This document shows positions 56,027 through 64,000 of a stretch of 64,000 bases of DNA, in pieces. The translations under genes and the position numbers were made by a program. A model generated the notes under the pieces. That model had not been told where the DNA came from. It saw nothing but the letters and a program-made list of their open reading frames with translations, and did no database searches. Position 1 is the first letter of the stretch; the number at the start of each line of letters is the position of its first letter. This stretch comes from Paratrimastix pyriformis (lineage: Eukaryota > Preaxostyla > Paratrimastigidae), in NCBI GenBank assembly GCA_027972325.1, contig JAPMOS010000003.1:931001-995000 (forward strand), given 5' to 3'.

Positions 56027-57027
56027 GGCCCGGCCCTCGGGCCCGTCGTCATCGGGCCCCAACCGGCCCCCCGGCCGCCCACCCACCCCACCCACCCACC
56101 CCCATGTAACCTTCCCTCCGGCTGCCCCGGCTTATGGCTCCACCCCAATCCCAATCCGGTTGGCGTTGGCCTCCCACCCCGTGGGTGCGTCTCTCTGGGC
56201 GTCTCTCTGGGCGTCTCTCTGGGCGTCTCTCTGGGCGTCTCTCTGGGCGTCTCTCTGGGCGTCTCTCTGGGCGTCTCTCTGGGCGTCTCTCTGGGCGTGT
56301 GACTGTATGTCGCGTCTGGGGGCTTTTCCCCGCCCGGCTCTCGGTCCCCGCCATGCGTCCCATCCCCTTCCCCCTGCCGGCTCGGGACCCCTCCCCGTCC
56401 CATCCCCTTCCCCTCTGTGTCTGCGGCCGGGCCCCCTGTTTGCTCGCCTGAGCCGCGGCCTGTTTGGCGCCGCTTCCATCCCTGCTTCCGCTCCTCATCC
56501 TGCCCTCCCATGCTCGCCGCCTTCCTCTCCCCTGCTCGCCGCCTTCTGTGTCTGCGCTGGTCGCGGCGTTCGCCGCCCCGTGCAAATATCCATCCCCTTC
56601 CCACCCTCTTCCCCGCCCTCTTCCCCGCCATCTTCCCCGCCCCCATCCCGTCTGTTTCTTTGGTCTCGTCTGCTCGTCTGCACGTCTGCACGTCTGCACG
56701 TCTGCACGTCTGCACGTCTGCACGTCTGGGTTCTCTCTGGTCATCCTCGGAGCCGTCGGGTCGGCCGGCCGGCCGTCGGTCGGGTCGCGGCTGCGTCGTC
56801 TTGTCCTCTCGCCCCCGGGCCCCGCCCCCTCGTCGGGCGGCCGCCCGCCCCCCCTCTTCCCCCTCTTCCCCCTCCTTCCCCCATTCCGGCTGGTGCCTGT
56901 CCGTCTCTCGGGCAGGCCGAAAGCCCGCGGCTCTGAGTCTCGTCCCCTGCACCCCCCTCTGCCCCTCCCCCTCCCCCCCTGGATCCGTCTCTGCCTTCCG
57001 TTCGGTTGGTTGCGCATCGGGATCTTC

Positions 57028-57086
<59 letters not shown>

Positions 57087-57384
57087 GCACTGCTCTTGTG
57101 CCGGCTGGCCTTGGTGGGGTGGCCGTCATCGCCCTCGGCGAGGCGGGGTCACAGCCACCCGCCCTGCGCATTCGTCTCCCCCCTCCCCTCTCGCGCAGGG
57201 TGTAGGGCCGGGCCGCCCCGCCCGCGGCTGGTGTTGTTATTGGATGATGATGGAAGAGGAAGACCTCGCATTAGAGGGAGTTCCTCTGGGACGCGGAGCC
57301 GCGCGAGGTTGCGGGGGGGGGGGGAGGGGGGAGGGGGAAGGACGGAGGTGGGGGGGGCTCGGCGAGACGGTCCGGTGGACACGC
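56027..57384. repeat. Repeat-rich region without a recognised gene
   Basis: Contains a 12 bp GCGTCTCTCTGG array (about 56183-56300, 10 copies), an 8-10 bp array based on CGTCTGCA (about 56676-56728) and a CTG triplet array (about 57029-57086, about 18 units). Long open frames exist on both strands but are driven by the repeats, and no GTCCG-bounded exon with conserved protein was found. It lies between the 3' ends of casein kinase 1 (+) and the SNARE (-). Confidence 0.65.
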
Positions 57385-58039
57385 TCAGTAGTGGTGCACG
57401 ACGTGTTCGTGCGGGAGCACAGCCCGCTGCATGATCGTGTTCAGGTCGAAGAAGGTCGGCCTCCCCAGCGCGTTGGGCAGGGTCAGCTTGGTGGTGTTGT
57501 GATGGGGGGGGAACACCACAAATCTGTGCGGGGTGTCAATGGGTGTGCGCCGTGGTCAAGAGCACCGACCTCAAAATACAAATGGTGGCAATAGTGCCAA
57601 GGAGCACCAGAATAATGAGAGCGATGACAATCTTGTTCGTCATCACACGGCGAAACATGCCTGATAGGGAAAATTGGGTCGGCGCCTCAAAAAGTCGGGG
57701 CCGGACCTTTGACAAGCTTATCGGATTTTTGCGTGCTGGACGATGCCTCGTCGATCTATTCGGTGGGATGCGCGGTGGGGCTCATCCTTGTTGAGGAGGG
57801 AGATCAAACCTTTGTCCCGACATTGTTGATCAACGTTCTTTGGTGATTCAATTCGCCCATAACAGCAGCAGCCGTGTTCTCATTTTCGCTACATGGACAG
57901 CCTTAAATAGCAAGCCGAGCGTGATCTGATGAACAGACGTCGAAAGAGCGAGTGAAGCCCTCACGAGATCGGAGCTCTCGTTGGAGAGGTGATAACCAGC
58001 AAGCAAGTTGCGGCGTGCATCTTCGTCATAAGGATCCAT
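57385..58039 (-). CDS. SNARE protein, Vti1-like (Qb type probable), with a C-terminal extension
   Basis: A tail-anchored membrane-fusion protein. It starts MDPYDEDARRNLLAGYHLSN (ATG at 58039). The SNARE heptads run through SSDLVRASLALSTS and VMGELNHQRTLINNVGTK, then IDEASSSTQKSDKLVKG, and meet the anchor MFRRVMTNKIVIALIILVLL. The MFRR-x-x-x-NK junction and the L-x-x-QR motif resemble Vti1. Introns begin GTCCGG (after DKLVK) and GTCGGTG (after the anchor). Unusually, about 45 residues follow the membrane helix (PPHHNTTKLTLPNALGRPTF, LPHEHVVHHY), ending at the TGA at 57385-57387. No N-terminal Habc domain is visible unless an upstream exon was missed. The exact 5' end of the intron after ALSTS is uncertain. 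Confidence 0.77.
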
Positions 58040-58149
58040 GGTCCCAAGAGGAGCGCAGAGGCAAGGGGAACGTTGCCTGTCGTGTTTGGCTTCTTCGCCG
58101 GAATTCCGCGCGGTGAGTTGTGAAGGGACTCAGAATAAATGATTAATAT

Positions 58150-60384
58150 TTACATCGGTCCCCTTGTCGAAAGCGGGGCCCCTGTACTGTTCAGAAGGCC
58201 GCTCGGGGGTGGCGCAAACGCATTGAAGTTTGGCGGGGTAGACGAGGGTGTGGCCGGAGGTGTGCCCGGGGATGTCGACACGGGGCTCCGACTTCTGCCA
58301 CTGCTACCCTTCTTATGGCCCTTCTTGTTGGCCGACTTCTTGCGCGGCGGTCGCGACTGCAGAACGGAAGAAGGTGATGGTGATGATGGATGATGGCGGC
58401 GGGGGAGAGGGGGGTCGAACGGACGGCCAACTCGGCGATGGACTTGATAGTCTCCTGGTGCCAGTGGGTGCACGCGTCGGTCGTACGGGCCAGCTTATCA
58501 GAGAGGGTGACCAACTCACGCTGCAGGTGCCGCCGCTCGGGGTTCGTCAGACCCTCCAGCTGCTGCGCCACACCCCACCCGACATCGTCCACCAAGCGGC
58601 AGATAGACGGGCGTGTGAGCACCACCACCTCACGGGCATGTCCGACCACAGCCACAGAAGGGGAGACCCGAAGGGTGGGTGGGGCGATGCCGAGACCTTC
58701 TCCCGAGCGCCCGCGCCCCGCTGTGCGAGGGCGGCCTCTTGGCGGGGGTCCCGGCGGGACGCGAGGGCCCGATTTGCCAGCAGTGCATCGGCAAGCTCGA
58801 CACGGAGGCTCGTTGGCAGGGGGTACCTGGGGCGGGGTAACCGGTCGCGGCCGTGGACGGTGAGCCCGAGAGCAAGGGCGAAGAGGCGGGGGCCGCAGAC
58901 CCGTCCAGATCGCCCAGCGACTGGATCAGTGGCCCGGCCCGCTGTTGTTGCTGTTGTTGTTGTTGCTGTTGTTGCTGTTGTTGCTGTTGTTGCTGTTGCT
59001 GTCCTTCTGGCTGCCACAGGGCCACCCCGACCGTCATGTGGGTTGGCGGGGGCTGAGCTGCTGTGGCCCCGGCATCACCGAGGGGCGGCGCGGCCCCAGC
59101 GAGGACGTTGAGGAGGGCCGCCCCGGTGGCCAGGCTCATCTCGTTGCCCCCAAGGTCCAGCCCCACCAGGGTCGGACTGGGCCCCGCGACACCACCGCCA
59201 CACACCCGTCAATGAGGGTGGCCCACTCCCCCGGTTGGGGGTGAGCCAGAGCAGGAGGGTGCCGGCACGGACCATTGCGGGAGCGCCTCGACGATGGCCC
59301 GGGTGGCGGCGGGGGGAGCGTCGTTGGCCGCGAGGCCGAGCTCGATCAGGGTGCTGGTGCTGGACAGTAGCGCCACCAGGCAGCCCGTCACGGCCTCGGC
59401 CTCCTGCGGGTGGGGGCAGGCGGCGATCCCCTCCATGTCTGCCCGTGGCGGGCACGTGGCGGGGTGGACGGACGGGAGGACGGTCAGCGGTCATGGTCGT
59501 GGGAAGCATCGACGCACAAATCGGAGCTGTCCGCCTCGCCTGGCCTGGCCACCCATGGGGGGGAGCCGACGGACCTGCGAAGGGGGCCATGAGGCGCGGC
59601 CTGTAGAGCCGGTTGGCCCGCAGGTTGAGGGTGAGCAGCGTCTCGTTGTGCAGCAGCGCCAGGCAGAGAAGCGCTGCGCCGGCCCATTGCCGCAGCGACC
59701 ACAGAGGTGAATGAAAAGTGCACCACAGCAGGGAGGTCGGGCACGCGGGGGCCGGTGGGGGCACGCGGACCTGCGCCCTTGGGGCCGATGAAGGCGTACG
59801 AGAGGTCGAGGTGGCGCAGGCGCAGGGGCGCCCCCAGGTCGCCCGGGACCGGGTCCGGGATGCCCCCCGTGGCCGCCGGGCTGCTGCCGGATGGGGGTTC
59901 GGCTCCCCCCGCAGGAGGTCCCGCAGGTTTGGGGGGGCCCTCCCGGAGCGTCTGCAGGGGGGCGACAGCAGCCGGAAGGGGCGTCGGGACATGGCTCAGC
60001 CACCACGGGGTGACACGTGCGGGGAGAGGGGCCACGGCAGGACGAGGATGTGGGGTGGAAGGGGAATCGGGGCGGCAGGGGCCAGGGGGCGGACCCTGCC
60101 GGCCTGGAGGCATGTCGAGCTGAAGTAGAGCAAGCTGTTCCCGCCATCGGGCAGCTCCTCCTTGCTGGGCGCCGCTGGGGCCGCTGCCTCCGGGGCCGGG
60201 GCCGTGGGGACCGTGGGGGCCGGGGGCGTGGCGGCGCGTGACCGGGGAGCCCCGCGTGCGGGCGGCTTGGCGGCGGTGCCGCGACCGGCAGGCCCCGAGG
60301 GCCGCCCCCGGGTTGCGGGACCCCCTGCCCCACCACGCCAGAGCCCGCCGCCCCCCATCAGCCACAGATCAAGTCGCGCCATGT

Positions 60385-60437
<53 letters not shown>

Positions 60438-61047
60438 CGACCAGGCGGAGGCAACTGGGGGAGGAGGAGAAGGAGGGGGGGGGGGGGGGGGGGGGGCGGC
60501 AGACCACGGGTCGTTGCGGGGCGGCGGGTGGGACTGCGGGCAGGGCGGCGCGCGGGCGATGGGGACGTGGGCCTGCCAGAGGCGGAGGCAGACGGACCGC
60601 CGCCGGCGCACTCGGGGCAGATCATCCGAAAGGAGCCAATGACCTGGCCACCCCCCACCGTCCCCGGCCGGGCAGGTGAGGCCCCGAGGGCAGAGGGTGG
60701 AGGGGGAGGGATCCGGCTGCGTCGTCGGCACGTCGACGATCGCCGCTTCGACCGCACCGCCTTGCTCAAGGAGATCCCCAACACCCAGGAAGGACATCTG
60801 CGGCGCCAGGTCTCATTCGTCGCCGACCCGCGCCGGCGCGGCACTTCGCCGCCATCGCCGTCGAAATCCCCGGGCAGGAGAGCCGGCGGTTCGTGAACCT
60901 GTGTGCGTCTTGACTCTGGCTTTCCCGATCTTCGTGGGTTGTGCCGGGATTTCTGCGAATGCGAAATGAATTATGGAAAGGCCACAGCGTGGCATCCCAT
61001 AAGGTTTCCCGGCCCATGGTCGCCTCATCTCCCGCCCCGTTTTTCAT
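58150..61047 (-). CDS. Leucine-rich-repeat protein with polyQ and Ser/Pro-rich C-terminus (may be the 3' part of the next gene)
   Basis: Exons on the minus strand bounded by GTCCG encode LRR units: LRLRHLDLSYAFIGPKGA (about 59780-59830), NETLLTLNLRANRLY (about 59610-59650), STLIELGLAANDAPPAATRA (about 59300-59360) and TLVGLDLGGNEMSLATGAAL (about 59110-59175). Downstream come about 20 Gln (about 58925-59000 on the minus strand), a helical exon RRHLQRELVTLSDKLARTTD, and a basic Ser/Pro tail ending RGPM at 58150. An upstream exon has KEELPDGGNSLLYFSSTCLQ. An ATG at 61047 in an AT-rich patch could be the start, which would make this separate from the LRR gene upstream; continuity of LRR exons would equally allow one gene from 62920 to 58150. 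Function unknown. Confidence 0.6.
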
Positions 61048-62920
61048 TTCGGGTTACGGGACGTGCGGGCCTCAAACACCCGCGCGGCCTCTTCTCCGCC
61101 TCTGGCGGATCTGGTGGCAGGGTTTTACGGGGAGGTCCGCATCGGATCGACCTACAGGCTTGGTCGTGGGCTCCTCTCCGGGCACCGCTTGACCCACCTG
61201 CGGGTGGGGAAGGCTTCGCCACAGAGAGTCTTCCAGAGCCCCGACATCCGGGGGGGAGTTCGCTCCTCCCCTTTTTCATTCTCATTCTGCGGTTCCGCCA
61301 AGGGAAAGATGTCCAAGCACACCCCGCAGGAATGCAGACTGGCACCTTGGGGCGGCACTGCCACACATTATTGGTGTCATTCCAGTGCCACCCCAGGGCC
61401 AAGGGAGGGCCACCAAGGGAGGGCGACGAGGTGTGGCATCCGTCAGGCAGCTGGCGGACCGGGGACAAGGGCGGCACCAGGGCCAGGGCCAGGGCGCTCA
61501 GGGTGCCGAAGGGGAGCTGCGCGTGGCACAGGGCCAGCGACGTCACCTCGCTCTGCCCCGGGCAAGCCAACGGACACAAGCATGTGAGCGGCGGACACAA
61601 GCATGTGAGCAGCAGGCATCGGGGCACCAATGTGGGCAGCGGGACCCAAGGGGCCCGGGGAAAGAGAGACACGTGATAACCGTCTCACAGGTGGTACGTG
61701 ATGCCGGGGGCGGAAGGGAGGGGAGTAGAACGGGAGGGGGGGCGGATCGGGAGGAGGGGTGAGAGGGGTGTCTGACCCGCTGGATGGCCCTGAAGAGGGT
61801 CCGCATGGAGGACGAGGCGCAGCTCAGCCGCAGCCTGGTCAGGGTCCGGTTGACCTGCAGCCCCCATCGCATCCCGAGCCCAGTCCCGCGTCAGAAGCCG
61901 GTCGCCCGTGGCGGTGGGGCGTGGGGGCGGTGGGCAGGAGGAGAGAGGCGGGGGTGGGGTGGGCGGGAGAGGCGGACGAGCGGACCGAGAGGGCCGCCCC
62001 CAGGGCGGGGCTGACGAAGGGGGACCGGGCCAGGCCCGGGTTGCGGCTCAGGTCCAGCGAGACAAGCGTCTGGTTGCTGACCAGGGCCTGTGGACATGCT
62101 CGAGGCGGGGCGGTGAGTGTGGGCGGTGGGCGGTGAGTGCGGGACACCGGACAGTGAGTGCGGGCGGTGGACGGTGAGTGCGGGCGGTGAGTGCGGGCAG
62201 CGGGCGCTGCCGAGAGGGGCCGGTCCCGTCGCGGCTGTGGAAGGGACGGGTCGCGAGCCGGGGCGAGTGGCGGGGGGCGGCGAGAGGAGCCGACCTTGGC
62301 GCACTTCTGGAGGACCATCGGCCCGAAGTCGCAGTCGGAGAGGTCCAGCACCCGCAGGCTCCCGTTGGTGGCGAGCGCCCCGGCTGCTCCGCCCAGCCCA
62401 CAGTGCCGGGGTACGGATCAGTCCGACTGCGGATGAAGGCGGAAGTGCAGGCGGCTTGGACTGCGGACCGATGACGAGGCCCTCCGGGTCGCCCAGGTGG
62501 GACCCGTGCAGATCGAGGGTGCGCAGGCACGTGTTCCGGTCGAGAACCCCGGCCAGAGCCTCTGAGGAACGATGGTCAGTGAGGGCTTCCCTTGAGAACC
62601 GTAACAGACCGGCACACGGCTGGGTCCATAGGCTCGGATCTGCGAAGCGAGGGATAGTGTTGGTAAGCAGGCATGCGAAGATGATTTGAGAGACCAATGC
62701 CCGTGATAATAAGGCGAGTCAGCGTGTGCATAACGCGCATTGAATCGAGCATTGCATTGAACTGCGGGGGCGTGAGAGGCATTACAGGGAATTGGACGGG
62801 CGAGATGGTATAGGTCCCATCGGCTACCTCTACCGCCCCAGCCCGCTCGTAAAAAGACTGTATTGGAGCGACGCCAAGTTCTTTACATCGATTCACATAA
62901 GTCTCCGCAGCATAGAGCAT
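61048..62920 (-). CDS. Leucine-rich-repeat protein (5' gene or 5' part)
   Basis: An ATG at 62920 opens MLYAAETYVNRCKELGVAPI and a long AT-rich first exon (QFNAMLDSMRVMHTLTRLII) with an LRR-like start. GTCCG/GTCAG-bounded exons follow, with CLRTLDLHGSHLGDPEGLVI (about 62470-62540), LRVLDLSDCDFGPMVLQKCA (about 62290-62350), QTLVSLDLSRNPGLARSPFV (about 62000-62080), LTRLRLSCASSSMRTLFRAI (about 61790-61850) and VTSLALCHAQLPFGTLSALA (about 61480-61550). These are ribonuclease-inhibitor-type LRRs, one per exon. The 3' end is not defined. The start lies 116 bp downstream of the PDI stop on the same strand. Confidence 0.65.
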
Positions 62921-63036
62921 GTGGAAACGGTGCCCACGTAAAGAAAGGGAAAATGACCGGCTCGCGGATAGCGATTCGCACCAATGGGGGAACACCGGTC
63001 GTCCCGGCAAGAGCGACGCGCGACAAACAAACATCA

Positions 63037-64000
63037 TCAAGGGCGATGCAAGTAGGATGCGAAGTTTGCCAAGAAGGCCGAAAAAGTCGCGTGCATCTCG
63101 GCATCCTCATCGAGCTTCCCCGTGGGGGCGGCGGCTGAGGGAACCCGAGCCGAGGAGACCGCGTAGAAGGACTCCTGGGCGCTCACCCAGGTTCCGATGG
63201 CTTCGGGGGTCCGAGGGCCGTCATACTTGGCCGGGGTGGCGGTGGAGCCGCCCTTGCGGAAGAACAGGACGGTGGGGAAGCCCTGCGGAGGAACAGCATG
63301 AAACCATGCCCCTGCCAATCGAACGGAACGGACCTTGATCCCGAAGCGCGCTTTGAGCTCCTTGTTCGCATCGCCAACCTCCGCCTTGGCAAAAATGACA
63401 TTCTCTGTGAGAAACGGACATTCGGCGGGCTTGAGTCGATCCCCAAGAGAAGAGAGGGCGACAGACGGGATTTGCGGAAGGCCTGCCCCACGCGGAGCAT
63501 CACCGGGTAGAGGGCCTTGCAGTGGCCGCACCAAGTCGCCTACGGAGAAGTCGGCGGTCAGGCGGAAGGGTGGCGGGCCGAGGGGACGGACGTAAAAATC
63601 GACGACCACGTTCCGCGAGCCGTTGACGACCCCGTCAAAGGTGGCGTCGGTGAGGGTCTGCAGGACAGCGGCGATGAAGGGAGATGGGACGGTGTGAGCA
63701 GTGTCCATGACCAGGGTCGTCCACGGGGTCGTGGTGGAGCCAGATCGCACGGGATCGTGGGGGGGCAGCAGACCATGAGGTCATAAGGGCGCGAGTCGGG
63801 GTGGACGTGGTCGAGGACCCAGTCGTGGAGGACCTTCTGGTTGCGCTTCCCATCGAAACTGCGTCATCGAAGCCCGCATCATTTCGGTGTGCGCGGGGAG
63901 CGAGAGCTCCATGGGAGCAACCACGCCGCCAAGAAAAAGCGAAGGGGGGTGGGGGGGGGTGGGGTCACGGACGTTGCGGCCTGCTTGGTGCTGCTTCGCT
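63037..64000 (-). CDS. Protein disulfide isomerase (P5/PDIA6-like), 5' end outside window
   Basis: An ER thiol-disulfide oxidoreductase. The thioredoxin domain reads TLTDATFDGVVNGSRNVVVD FY joined by a 52-nt intron (63540-63591, GTCCGTCC...CCGTAG) to ATWCGHCKALYPVMLRVGQA, the WCGHC active site. FAKAEVGDANKELKARFGIK, GFPTVLFFRKGG (with the cis-Pro) and YDGPRTPEAIGTWVSA follow. An upstream exon (GKRNQKVLHDWVLDHVHPD) looks like the end of a first thioredoxin domain, as in P5. The C-terminus KLDEDAEMHATFSAFLANFA ends at the TGA at 63037; no KDEL-type retention signal is seen there. The N-terminus lies beyond base 64000. Confidence 0.88.

Noticed and set aside
55918-57205. Large ORFs on both strands between casein kinase 1 and the SNARE
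   Set aside because: They are built from the 12-bp, CGTCTGCA and CTG arrays and show no conserved motif or typical splice sites.

Overview
The window is nuclear DNA of a GC-rich eukaryote, most likely a unicellular flagellate. About twenty protein genes are densely packed on both strands and nearly all are cut by many introns. Two products are ciliary (DRC7, SPATA17-like), so the cell probably builds motile cilia. Autophagy conjugation (ATG10), a Golgi GT18 glycosyltransferase, a SNARE, a PDI, eIF2A and ribosomal protein eL27 complete a typical eukaryotic set. I saw no transposon, viral relic or organelle gene. The species cannot be fixed from the sequence; a preaxostylan-type metamonad would be a guess only.

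Layout. 1-4076 (+) is the rest of a P-type cation ATPase. 4.5-9.3 kb (+) is an unrecognised Gln/Pro/Ala-rich protein with a 64-codon polyQ tract. 9.6-16.4 kb (+) is DRC7. ATG10 (-) and a metallophosphoesterase (+) diverge at 17.2 kb. An E. coli-type cytidine deaminase (-) and the SPATA17-like gene (+) diverge at 20.8 kb. 22.5-25.4 kb (+) is a CUB-like type I membrane protein. 25.6-43.6 kb (-) holds two large armadillo (ARM) genes; the upstream one begins with a kinase domain and an SH3 domain, and a tRNA-Thr(AGU) gene sits antisense in one of its introns. PMP3 (-) and eIF2A (+) diverge at 44.1 kb, eL27 (-) and a multi-pass membrane protein (+) at 48.6 kb, GT18 (-) and casein kinase 1 (+) at 53.06 kb. 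A SNARE (-), one or two leucine-rich-repeat genes (-) and a PDI cut by the right edge (-) finish the window.

The main finding is the splice signal. Almost every intron I could place from protein conservation starts GTCCG or GTCTG, not GTAAG or GTATG. Examples lie in at least ten unrelated genes on both strands. Introns range from 29 nt to several hundred; the long ones are GC-rich and each tends to carry its own tandem repeat, and several end in a run of 15-25 C before the CAG. In the larger ARM gene about two dozen consecutive exons each encode one ARM repeat, with introns at the same place and in the same phase, a record of serial exon duplication.

Limits: exon boundaries were placed by eye. 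Those given as exact coordinates were checked for reading frame. First exons of the Q-rich gene, DRC7 and the larger ARM gene, and the last exons of casein kinase 1 and the LRR genes, are uncertain. Gene spans include introns.
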